From Candidatus Poseidoniaceae archaeon (GTDB lineage: Archaea > Thermoplasmatota > Poseidoniia > Poseidoniales > Poseidoniaceae), in assembly GCA_938084675.1 (NCBI GenBank), contig CALKGM010000026.1, forward strand, positions 1 through 64,000: DNA of 64,000 nucleotides, given 5' to 3'. Made by a program: the position numbers and the translations under genes. This document shows, in pieces, positions 51,623-57,995 of this stretch (the stretch's first letter is position 1; each line of letters starts with the position of its first letter). The notes beneath the pieces are model-generated. The model saw only the letters and a list, made by a program, of their open reading frames with translations, did not search any database and had not been told where the DNA came from.

Positions 51623-51639
51623 ACAGTAATTTTTACTGT
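51623..51639. promoter_or_regulatory. Inverted repeat at the promoter of the SdhA-like gene
   Basis: ACAGTAA-TTT-TTACTGT, a perfect 7-bp inverted repeat with 3-base spacer, lies in the gap between the flavoprotein gene and the upstream membrane protein gene. The AT core falls about 30-40 nt before the ATG at 51593, where a TATA box would be, so a dimeric repressor could block it. It could also be the hairpin of an upstream terminator, as a T-run follows in the same gap. Confidence 0.4.
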
Positions 51640-51649
51640 CGCTTTTTGT

Positions 51650-53218
51650 TCACAAATGGGTTTTAGGAAGCGGTTTTGAGGACCAGGAACGCGCTTGTTC
51701 CAACTTCTTGTTCTTCTGCCTGTAATGACTGCTGTTACGGTTTTTCACGATGGTTCGTAAGACGCGAGATTCTATCACGACGCCTTCGTCGTCCCGAAGA
51801 ATAACTTGTACGTAGCGCTCACCCTGTAATTTCCCGCCCCAGGCCACTCCAAGCCATAGAACAACACCTTTTTGCAGGTATCGCGGGACCCAATCCAGAG
51901 CATCGTCTTCACCTGTGGCGTTGAGTTGAACCGAGTGACGTGGAGGGGGGCAAGGTTGGAGTTCAAAGCGGTGGTCGCGAACGACCGGTTCGCCTCCCGG
52001 GCAAACAACTTCTATTCGTGCGACCGTGGATTTGAAGGATTGGTTATTTAGAGCGATGAAAAGGTGACCTGTTCCTTCCTCACATTCAGAATCCAAGGCG
52101 ACGTCCATTCTCCAAGGTGAGCGAAGAAGCATGGGCGAGCCTGATAACAAATCAAGTTGAAGCCGCTCAAGAAGCCTGAACGCACTAGGCTGCCAAACTC
52201 GGGCGTGTTCTAGAAGGCGTTGAAGAGAGCGCCAGTTGAATTTGGAGGATTCGTCGAGTAAAATTTCACTTAATGCATCAGGCCGAATAAATTCTGTTAG
52301 TTCAACCATTGCTTTCTCATCGTCAAGCTCATCATTTGCATGGAGATGAAGAATGTACAATACTCGCTCCCATGACTGATCTTTATCGTAGCCTGGGAGG
52401 ATGCTGTCTCTAAATTCGTTGAGCCATTCAAGCCATTCCAAGTAAAGGTCGGGGTCGAGATGGAGGACGATGAGTTCTCCCAAGATAGAACCGAGTTGGG
52501 TTGGGTGGTGAGTTGGTGCATGGTGCACCAAACAGGGCATTTTGTCGCCTTGTTGGCGTACTGCGTCGGTGGTGAAATAGGAGTGAAATGTATGGGCAAA
52601 ACCAAGCGTCATTGCTACAAGGAAAGACAGGTTCCAAACCAACGAATCTTCTGTAATCACCGTCCCAAGGCCAAGTAAAAATACAGCACTGAACGCCAGT
52701 AACGCATTGACTGAATTATGGCGGCGGACATCTGTTAACCCTTCCAAAATTCGGTCCATTCCAGGTTGAGAGCGCAATGAGAGTTTTCCGCCAATGGCTT
52801 CATCGTCAATTTCTCTGAGAGAGATTCTCGCTTGAATGGACTGCCACATTGCTTCTCCTGCGAGAAGTGGGGGGAGGATGCACAGTGAAAGGGGCGCTAG
52901 CCAGAACAAAATCACATAGCCCGGATTTGGTGGCGCAGTTTCTGGAAAGAGGACGGAAACGAGAGCAACAATAGCAACACTCAGCCCCAATAATAACCGA
53001 AGTAATAGAAGAAGGCGCTTGCGGGCAAAGGTGCCAACTTTCATACGAAGTTCTTCTTGCCGTTGCCACTTCTCAACGGTTCGCTGAAGCGGATTTTCGG
53101 TTCGGTCAAATCCATGCCCGTAAGGGTCTGGCAGGGCTGCGGCGAGTTCAACCTCTTCTCCCGCTTTCACTTCGCCACCGTACCTGCGTATACATTGTTG
53201 AATATGGCTCTTGTCCAA
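51650..53218 (-). CDS. Membrane protein of unknown function
   Basis: 522 residues. After a charged 70-residue start, four helices in two pairs: LLLLLRLLLGLSVAIVALVSVLF, YVILFWLAPLSLCILPPLLAGEA, VNALLAFSAVFLLGLGTVIT and LVWNLSFLVAMTLGFAHTF. The remaining 270 residues are soluble: a helical part (DPDLYLEWLEWLNEFRDSILPGYD ... WRSLQRLLEHARVWQPSAFRLLERLQ) and a C-terminal beta domain (GHLFIALNNQSFKSTVARIEVVCPGGEP). No homologue recognised. It ends just upstream of the flavoprotein gene and starts near tRNA-Arg. Confidence 0.6.
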   Translation of the reverse strand: MDKSHIQQCIRRYGGEVKAGEEVELAAALPDPYGHGFDRTENPLQRTVEKWQRQEELRMKVGTFARKRLLLLLRLLLGLSVAIVALVSVLFPETAPPNPGYVILFWLAPLSLCILPPLLAGEAMWQSIQARISLREIDDEAIGGKLSLRSQPGMDRILEGLTDVRRHNSVNALLAFSAVFLLGLGTVITEDSLVWNLSFLVAMTLGFAHTFHSYFTTDAVRQQGDKMPCLVHHAPTHHPTQLGSILGELIVLHLDPDLYLEWLEWLNEFRDSILPGYDKDQSWERVLYILHLHANDELDDEKAMVELTEFIRPDALSEILLDESSKFNWRSLQRLLEHARVWQPSAFRLLERLQLDLLSGSPMLLRSPWRMDVALDSECEEGTGHLFIALNNQSFKSTVARIEVVCPGGEPVVRDHRFELQPCPPPRHSVQLNATGEDDALDWVPRYLQKGVVLWLGVAWGGKLQGERYVQVILRDDEGVVIESRVLRTIVKNRNSSHYRQKNKKLEQARSWSSKPLPKTHL

Positions 53219-53220
53219 AT

Positions 53221-53226
53221 AAAAAA
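53221..53226 (-). terminator. Oligo-T terminator after tRNA-Arg
   Basis: TTTTTT on the minus strand follows the tRNA 3' end after one base, the typical archaeal T-tract terminator. Confidence 0.55.
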
Positions 53227-53227
53227 G

Positions 53228-53301
53228 CGGGCGTGGCAGGATTCGAACCCGCGATCTCCGGCTTAGGAGGCCGGTGCATTATCCAGCTGTGCTACACGCC
53301 C
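53228..53301 (-). tRNA. tRNA-Arg (anticodon CCT)
   Basis: Read on the minus strand it folds as a complete cloverleaf: acceptor GGGCGTG paired with CACGCCC, D arm AGCACAGCTGGATAATGC, anticodon stem CCGGC/GCCGG with loop CTCCTAA (anticodon CCT, decoding AGG), and T arm GCGGG-TTCGAAT-CCTGC. The discriminator is G. CCA is not encoded. No intron. It is 41 bases beyond the RFC-like gene on the same strand and is followed by an oligo-T tract. Confidence 0.95.
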
Positions 53302-53342
53302 AATCCAATGTGATGGACAATGTTTCAAGATGCTTCCGATGG

Positions 53343-54482
53343 TTATTGCTCTGCGTGCTCTACGCCGATTTCAGCAACTCGGTGTAAGAACGCTTCAAGT
53401 TGAATACGCCCTTGTGCAGAGCGTTGCAGAGACATATCGCAAAGTGACAGGGCGTTCAAGAGTGCCGTTAGCAACTTGGGGTCAAAGTGAGAGCGACCCG
53501 CCGTCAAAAATCGATGAAAGCGATCGACGACCTCTCTTGAATCCATATCATGTGCATTCATCATTTGGTCCAAAGCCCCCATGGCCCCTTTCAATACTCG
53601 GCTGTTCTTCTCACCCTTCTTTTCCCATCGCCAATCATGGACTCGTCCTCGAAGAGCCTCCTCAAGAATGAGCTGAACTTCGCGAAGTGAGGTGTTAGCC
53701 ATGAGCGTTTGTACATTTTTACGGTCGTTCAACAAATCCCGTTGTGCGAGCAGTTGAATCATGAAGATGGCCTTCCTGAGATTCCCATTGGCTACGTGGG
53801 CTACATCGCCAACCAAGCCTAACGCTGCATCGTGCCCTTCTTTTCCAAGGATTGTGTTCAGTCGTTGCTCAATCATTACCCGTGAAAGAGTGGGAATGCG
53901 GACATGCTGGACTCTGCTGCGTAGTGCCTCAATCATTCTTGAGGGGGTATGTGTTGTGAAGATGAATCGTGCACTTCGGCTGCTTTCTTCCATCATTCTT
54001 CGCAAGTACGATTGGCGTGCATGACCGAGATAGTCGGCGTCTTCAATAACGATAATTCGTGACACTGGAGCTCGTCCGGATGATGGGTCGCGTGGTGATT
54101 CTTGTCCGGATGGAGGTGGAGTTCCATCGCCTGTGAGGCTCATGGAGTGGTCAAAGGCATCAAGACTCGTTCGGCCAGCAAGCGTATCTTCTGACCCTGA
54201 ACCCTCTGGACGTAAGAAAGCCTCAAACTTGGCCATTGCTCCAGCAGTTTTCGCGAGATCTCGTGCTTGAAGAACGTGTGTTGTCGACGACCAAGCCGGG
54301 CCGAGAACCTGTCTACAGACGAGGCGGTAAGCAGCAGTTTTTCCACAGCCTGGCGGGCCCGAAAGGAGGAGATGAGGGGGGTTGGAGCCAACGGCAGCCC
54401 TCTCAAGAGTTTGAATCAAACCTTCTGGAGCGACGAGTTCCGAAAAAAAGCGTGGCTGGTATTGCTCAAGCCACATCGTCAT
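53343..54482 (-). CDS. RFC-type clamp-loader AAA+ paralogue with degenerate Walker B
   Basis: 379 residues from ATG 54482 (MTMWLEQYQP); the track start overlaps rpo12. N-terminal WLEQYQPRFFSELVAP matches the RFC box W-x-x-KYRP; Walker A is LLLSGPPGCGKTAAYRLV; Walker B reads IIVIEDADYLG instead of DEAD; the SRC motif reads RSRVQHVRIP, so the SRC Cys is Val. An insert of about 50 residues rich in Ser, Gly and Pro (RPEGSGSEDTLAGRTS ... PSSGRAPVS) precedes Walker B. It probably belongs to the archaeal RFC small-subunit group as a divergent copy that may bind but hydrolyse ATP poorly. A canonical RFC pair is not in the window. Confidence 0.75.
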   Translation of the reverse strand: MTMWLEQYQPRFFSELVAPEGLIQTLERAAVGSNPPHLLLSGPPGCGKTAAYRLVCRQVLGPAWSSTTHVLQARDLAKTAGAMAKFEAFLRPEGSGSEDTLAGRTSLDAFDHSMSLTGDGTPPPSGQESPRDPSSGRAPVSRIIVIEDADYLGHARQSYLRRMMEESSRSARFIFTTHTPSRMIEALRSRVQHVRIPTLSRVMIEQRLNTILGKEGHDAALGLVGDVAHVANGNLRKAIFMIQLLAQRDLLNDRKNVQTLMANTSLREVQLILEEALRGRVHDWRWEKKGEKNSRVLKGAMGALDQMMNAHDMDSREVVDRFHRFLTAGRSHFDPKLLTALLNALSLCDMSLQRSAQGRIQLEAFLHRVAEIGVEHAEQ

Positions 54483-54532
54483 ACTAACAGCAAATTGACC
54501 AAGGTCTTTCAACTCTGCGAGAAGATAAAATC

Positions 54533-54682
54533 TCACTCAGCGTTAATGCGCTTGGTGCCGTGACGGCGGAGTTTCATGAAAATACGGGAACCGCAAGCCT
54601 TGCAGCTGATTCCGTTTCGCTCTCGATGGAACGATTCCAGGCTTCCACAGTCTGCGCATTTGTAATCTACGAGTTCAACCAT
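54533..54682 (-). CDS. rpo12: DNA-directed RNA polymerase subunit P (Rpo12)
   Basis: Too short for the ORF track. 49 residues: MVELVDYKCADCGSLESFHRERNGISCKACGSRIFMKLRRHGTKRINAE. The zinc ribbon C-x2-C-x(n)-C-x2-C followed by GSRIFMKLR and a basic tail matches archaeal RpoP/Rpo12, which bridges the Rpb3/Rpb10-Rpb2 assembly. Length is right for the family. It lies between the HTH gene (15 bases upstream) and the RFC-like gene (50 bases downstream), same strand. Confidence 0.85.
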   Translation of the reverse strand: MVELVDYKCADCGSLESFHRERNGISCKACGSRIFMKLRRHGTKRINAE

Positions 54683-54697
54683 AATGTCTCTCTCCAT

Positions 54698-54946
54698 TCA
54701 CCGCGACCGTGCATCCCGTTTTGAACCTGTTTGTCGCGAACGCCCACGAATAAGTTCGTCAAGAGTTGCAGGAGCCATCACATAAAGTCTACCAGTCTCG
54801 TAAAGATAGGCGATTCGAGAACGTACGGCAGAAGCCGTGCGTTGATGCAAACGTGCTATTTCATTCAGACAGCATTGGCTCTCAAGATTTTCAATAAGAT
54901 CATCATCTTCTGAACCAGACCAAGTATGGCCGCTACGGGGTGACAT
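54698..54946 (-). CDS. Small SANT/Myb-like helix-turn-helix protein
   Basis: 82 residues from ATG 54946 (MSPRSGHTWSGSEDDDLIENLESQC); the track start overlaps the preceding gene. The core HTWSGSEDDDLIENLESQCCLNEIARLHQRTASAVRSRIAYLYETGRL has the W-x5-E-x3-L-I helix and the E-I-A-x-x-x-x-R-x-x-x-A-V-R-S-R helix of small Myb/SANT-like DNA-binding domains. A basic tail (GRSRQTGSKRDARSR) follows. It starts 7 bases after the tandem beta-grasp protein and ends 15 bases before rpo12, so it is probably in their transcript. DNA target unknown. Confidence 0.65.
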   Translation of the reverse strand: MSPRSGHTWSGSEDDDLIENLESQCCLNEIARLHQRTASAVRSRIAYLYETGRLYVMAPATLDELIRGRSRQTGSKRDARSR

Positions 54947-54953
54947 GTATGCC

Positions 54954-55379
54954 TCAGCAGTGGTTGCCACCAACCAAGCCGGGCATGAGGCGGATGCGGC
55001 TGCCTGCGTCAATGTTCATGTCGGCCACGTCAGCGGTACTGACGAGTTGGTCGTTAACGAACACCCAGGTTCCTGGGGCGCTTTGAGCCTTGTCTGCGAT
55101 TTCAGCTTGGGTCATGACCACTTCGGAGTGACCGGACTTGTCTGCGATTTCGACGTTGAAGGTTGGGGCGTTGCCACCAACCAAGCCGGGCATGAGGCGG
55201 ATGCGGCTGCCTGCGTCAATGTTCATGTCGGCCACGTCAGCGGTACTGACGAGTTGGTCGTTAACGAACACCCAGGTTCCTGGGGCGCTTGCGGCCTTCT
55301 CAACGATTTGTTCTTGGGTCATCTGAACCACACTGTGGCCAGATTTGTCTGCGATTTCTACTTCAAATGTATTGTCCAT
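54954..55379 (-). CDS. Tandem ubiquitin/MoaD-like beta-grasp protein with two Gly-Gly motifs
   Basis: 141 residues from ATG 55379 (MDNTFEVEI); the track uses a GTG three codons upstream. Two head-to-tail copies of a 69-residue unit. Each runs: strand F-x-VEIADKSG, strand HSEVVMT, helix QAEIADKAQSAPG, strand TWVFVNDQLVS, then TADVADMNIDAGSRIRLMPGLVGGN. The strand order and the ending IRLMPGLVGG match ThiS/MoaD/SAMP and ubiquitin, and the last 30 residues align without gaps to ubiquitin GKQLEDGRTLSDYNIQKES. The first unit's GG is followed by NAPT and the second unit, the last by NHC, so a protease would be needed to expose Gly-Gly. The identification as a protein-modifier precursor is inference. 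Confidence 0.7.
   Translation of the reverse strand: MDNTFEVEIADKSGHSVVQMTQEQIVEKAASAPGTWVFVNDQLVSTADVADMNIDAGSRIRLMPGLVGGNAPTFNVEIADKSGHSEVVMTQAEIADKAQSAPGTWVFVNDQLVSTADVADMNIDAGSRIRLMPGLVGGNHC
54964..55083 (-). repeat. 120-bp perfect direct repeat, copy encoding the second unit's C-terminal half
   Basis: Identical to 55171-55290 over 120 bases at a spacing of 207 bases (69 codons). It encodes APGTWVFVNDQLVS through GLVGGN. Outside this tract the two units differ at many bases. Confidence 0.85.
55171..55290 (-). repeat. 120-bp perfect direct repeat, copy encoding the first unit's C-terminal half
   Basis: Partner of 54964-55083. Complete identity, including third codon positions, indicates recent duplication or gene conversion confined to the half that carries the Gly-Gly motif. 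Confidence 0.85.
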
Positions 55380-55413
55380 GGTTTCCACCTTTGAGAAGAA
55401 GAAACTCCGACCA

Positions 55414-55421
55414 CATATAAA
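55414..55421 (-). promoter_or_regulatory. TATA-like element for the tandem beta-grasp gene
   Basis: TTTATATG on the minus strand, centred 39 nt before ATG 55379. Predicted transcription would start near 55391 and give a short leader holding AAAGGTGG, a good ribosome-binding site 5 nt before the ATG. A strong, independent promoter for this gene and those downstream. Confidence 0.5.
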
Positions 55422-55503
55422 CCTCGGAAAAAACCAAGATTGTTTCTGTCACGGTGTTCATTTCAACTCCACAGAAGTTGAGGCCTCTAACCGGATATAA
55501 ACA

Positions 55504-56934
55504 TCAAAGTTTGAGGTTGGCTTGCCGACTCAAGAGATGGATTTGCATGCTGTGCTCAAGGATAGCAGCATTAGCCCATGCTTGGTCAAAATCTGCACCA
55601 ACTGCGTAGGCGCCGTTGCCACGGACAACAACACAACGCATGTTTCCTTGAGTAAGTGCTTCTCGAACTTGGCGAAGATAATCATCGGGCTGCTCGTCAT
55701 CGGGGTCTACAATGATGATTTTTCCGATGTGATGTTTACCGACTTCATCGATTGGATTGAGTAATACAAGGTCCTTTTCACAACTGGCAGTGGTTGTGTG
55801 AGGCGCATGCATGTGAATGACTGCTGCAGGCCCACCAGTTACCACCGATACCGACGCAAGAATGACCTCCATTACGTGCCAATCGGTAGGGGAGCCTCGT
55901 GGCGAAGTTCCCCCAAGTTGACCGGCACACAAACTTCGTTCGTTCATTCTAGGAAGCATAGCCATATGACGACTTGATACCATAATGTTAGGTTGATCGG
56001 GAGAAATCATAGCCAAACTTCCCATTGTGGCTCGAATCAAATGTTCTCGGTCAAGTTGCCTCCCCATGCGTACAAAGTCAGAAACGACGTGAGCGGGGAT
56101 GACAATGTTATTTTCCACAAGAGGGGGCATGGGCGGCTCCTCCAACTGCTCAATGACCTCAGTTGCTCCAACAACAGATTGGCGCAGGCGGGCATTTTCC
56201 ATGTGAAGCCTTTCAAGCTCCGCCTCTTTTTCCGCCAGTGCGTTGAGCATGGCCTCTGAGGGTTCTGCGGATGGAGGAATGACTTCAACGGGTTTTCCGG
56301 AATTCTCCTCATTTTTTGCGGTTGGTTCTTCAGATTCTTTAGGCTGAGGCTCTGGCATTGGCTCTGGTTCGCTCGCTGGCATAGATTCAGTGACGGTGGG
56401 GTCTTCTTCTGGCTCGGCGGTGGTTTCGTCCACGATTGCAGAAGGTTCCATCTCTGTTGTTTCTTCAACGCTAGGAAGTTCGGTTGGGACTTCCTCTGGC
56501 TCCTCGGAAGACGTTGAGTTAGATGGAGGGTCGGATGGAGGGCCGCTGGGTGGGCCGGATGGAGGACCGCTAGGGGGGCCGGATGGAGGGCCGCTGGGTG
56601 GACCGGATGGAGGGCCGCTGGGTGGGCCGGATGGAGGACCGCTGGGTGGACCGGATGGAGGGCCGCTGGGTGGGCCGGATGGAGGGCTAGAAGGAGTTGG
56701 TTCTGTTGGTTCATCATCAGACGTTGATGGCAGGGGTGAATCCTCTGCTGCTTCGCCTACGGCTGTTTGGCCTTCCTCAGGAGCCTCATCCTTTGTTTGA
56801 ACGGGTTTTGTTTCCTCATCAGGCTGTTGTTCGAGCTCGGATATGTCTCCAAAAGCTCCGCCTAGCATATTCTCTAATTGGTTATTTTCAGCTTCTTCTC
56901 GTGCGATTTCTGCTGATGTTTTCGGTTTCGCCAT
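55504..56934 (-). CDS. Class II aldolase/adducin-domain protein with long PPSG-repeat linker
   Basis: 476 residues from ATG 56934 (MAKPKTSAEIA; a GTG seven codons earlier opens the track ORF). A short helical start (REEAENNQLENMLGGAFGDI), then an acidic region with about 12 tandem PPSG units, more acidic Pro/Glu/Ser sequence, a coiled coil (SEAMLNALAEKEAELERLHMENARLRQS), and a C-terminal domain of about 200 residues with the class II aldolase pattern: MVSSRHMAMLPRMN, AAVIHMHAPHTTTAS (metal His pair), VGKHHIGKIIIVDP, VVVRGNGAYAVGADFDQAWANAAILEHSM. The catalytic fold usually acts on sugar phosphates; the usual NHG is changed to GNG, so catalysis may be lost. Confidence 0.65.
   Translation of the reverse strand: MAKPKTSAEIAREEAENNQLENMLGGAFGDISELEQQPDEETKPVQTKDEAPEEGQTAVGEAAEDSPLPSTSDDEPTEPTPSSPPSGPPSGPPSGPPSGPPSGPPSGPPSGPPSGPPSGPPSGPPSGPPSGPPSDPPSNSTSSEEPEEVPTELPSVEETTEMEPSAIVDETTAEPEEDPTVTESMPASEPEPMPEPQPKESEEPTAKNEENSGKPVEVIPPSAEPSEAMLNALAEKEAELERLHMENARLRQSVVGATEVIEQLEEPPMPPLVENNIVIPAHVVSDFVRMGRQLDREHLIRATMGSLAMISPDQPNIMVSSRHMAMLPRMNERSLCAGQLGGTSPRGSPTDWHVMEVILASVSVVTGGPAAVIHMHAPHTTTASCEKDLVLLNPIDEVGKHHIGKIIIVDPDDEQPDDYLRQVREALTQGNMRCVVVRGNGAYAVGADFDQAWANAAILEHSMQIHLLSRQANLKL
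56521..56697 (-). repeat. 24-bp tandem repeats coding PPSGPPSG
   Basis: The unit GGATGGAGGGCCGCTGGGTGGGCC (plus-strand sense) recurs about six to seven times with few changes, coding PPSGPPSG on the minus strand. Two 12-bp half-units alternate. Copy number probably varies among strains. It also creates the spurious ORFs at 56037-56717 (minus) and 56390-56800 (plus). Confidence 0.8.
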
Positions 56935-56964
56935 GGTAGCACCCAATTCCCCCACATGGCGCGG

Positions 56965-56972
56965 CTTAAATA
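56965..56972. promoter_or_regulatory. Shared TATA-like element between the aldolase-domain gene and tRNA-Asp
   Basis: CTTAAATA is centred about 32 nt before the tRNA-Asp 5' end on the plus strand, and reads TATTTAAG about 35 nt before ATG 56934 on the minus strand. One box could serve both. Confidence 0.4.
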
Positions 56973-57000
56973 GCGGTTGCGCCCCCGACGGGTTAAATCT

Positions 57001-57072
57001 GCCCGCTTGGTGTAGAGGTTATCATGCAGGATTGTCATTCCTGCGACCCGGGTTCAATTCCCGGAGTGGGCG
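57001..57072 (+). tRNA. tRNA-Asp (anticodon GTC)
   Basis: Full cloverleaf: acceptor GCCCGCT with AGTGGGC (one G-U pair), D arm GGTGTAGAGGTTATC, anticodon stem CAGGA/TCCTG around TTGTCAT (anticodon GTC), and T arm CCCGG-GTTCAAT-TCCCGG. The discriminator is G and CCA is not encoded. No intron. The next gene on the minus strand ends three bases away. Confidence 0.94.
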
Positions 57073-57074
57073 CC

Positions 57075-57965
57075 TCACTCTTCTTCAAGGAGAGTTTCGT
57101 ATGTCTTTTTTTCACGGTTAATAGGACGTGCAGGCAGAAAATACCACATCAAGGGTAAGACGAGAAGGGAGTCTAAATTCTTCCCGAGCTCGATGTTAAA
57201 GGTTGATTCAAACGCAACAAATGATTTCCCTCCCGTCTCGTTTTCCTCTGGCGGCTCAGCGATTACACCTGCTCGGTCTTCCTCATCAACCAAGCCAAGA
57301 TCGTAACCTGAGAAGTCGGCTTGGAGTTCAATCCCAATCCAAATCGGTTTGAGTCCAAATGAGTCCTCTGTATGAACAAAGGATTGAGTCTCAAGTTCTG
57401 CACCTGGCGCACTGCCTGCCTTTGACCCCTCATCGTCACCATCTCCCAAACTCGCAACATAGCACAATGGGAACGCAGTAAAGGCCACGAGAGTCAATGC
57501 GAAGGCAAATGCGCGAAGGTAATGGCGCCACTTCCACGAAGCCATCATGATAAGTTCGCTCAAAACAAGAATGACAAGGGATATTTTGATGAAATCACGC
57601 CCTAATTTGAGCCAATCTCTCTCGTTTCCTTTTGATTCAGAATCCTCTGTATTTGTTGATTCATCGGCAACCGTAGCGTTGTCGCTATCGCTTGAATTTA
57701 CTGGTACAGTAGCGCTGTCATCACGTTGTAGGGTGTACAGAAAGAATGAGGTTGCTCTCTCAATACGAACATCGATGAGCGTCTGTTCATTATCAATCGC
57801 CACCAGCGAATGAAACTCGGTTGGTGCTGGTCGCCCTTCTGTGTAGGATGCTTCAACGGTTGCAACCAACCATGCTGAAATGAATACATGGACTGCAAGC
57901 AACGCAGTGATGGCCAAACGCACGACGCCTGAGCCAGCGAAAGCGCGTGGACGGGGCGGCCTCAT
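57075..57965 (-). CDS. Membrane protein with extracytoplasmic and acidic domains
   Basis: 296 residues. Four hydrophobic segments: LAITALLAVHVFISAWLVATVEA, IKISLVILVLSELIMMASW, HYLRAFAFALTLVAFTAFPLCYVASL and LDSLLVLPLMWYFLPARPI. The first loop (about residues 35-110) is acidic and Ser/Thr/Asn-rich (TVPVNSSDSDNATVADESTNTED), suggesting an external, possibly glycosylated stretch; the second loop holds a soluble beta domain. No family recognised. It lies downstream of the 936-aa surface protein gene on the opposite side of a 30-base gap, same strand. Confidence 0.55.
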   Translation of the reverse strand: MRPPRPRAFAGSGVVRLAITALLAVHVFISAWLVATVEASYTEGRPAPTEFHSLVAIDNEQTLIDVRIERATSFFLYTLQRDDSATVPVNSSDSDNATVADESTNTEDSESKGNERDWLKLGRDFIKISLVILVLSELIMMASWKWRHYLRAFAFALTLVAFTAFPLCYVASLGDGDDEGSKAGSAPGAELETQSFVHTEDSFGLKPIWIGIELQADFSGYDLGLVDEEDRAGVIAEPPEENETGGKSFVAFESTFNIELGKNLDSLLVLPLMWYFLPARPINREKKTYETLLEEE

Positions 57966-57995
57966 GGAAGCCGCCTAGCGTTCGTGCCTTTTGAG

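Noticed and set aside
54945-55394. 149-aa plus-strand ORF with internal repeats
   Set aside because: It is antisense to the tandem beta-grasp gene and repeats only because that gene does. The minus frame shows a fold pattern, a ribosome-binding site and a TATA box.
56037-56800. HPAHPA-type (minus) and GGPDGGPLGG-type (plus) repetitive ORFs
   Set aside because: Out-of-frame readings of the 24-bp repeat that codes PPSG in the class II aldolase-domain gene; their tails have no protein-like composition.
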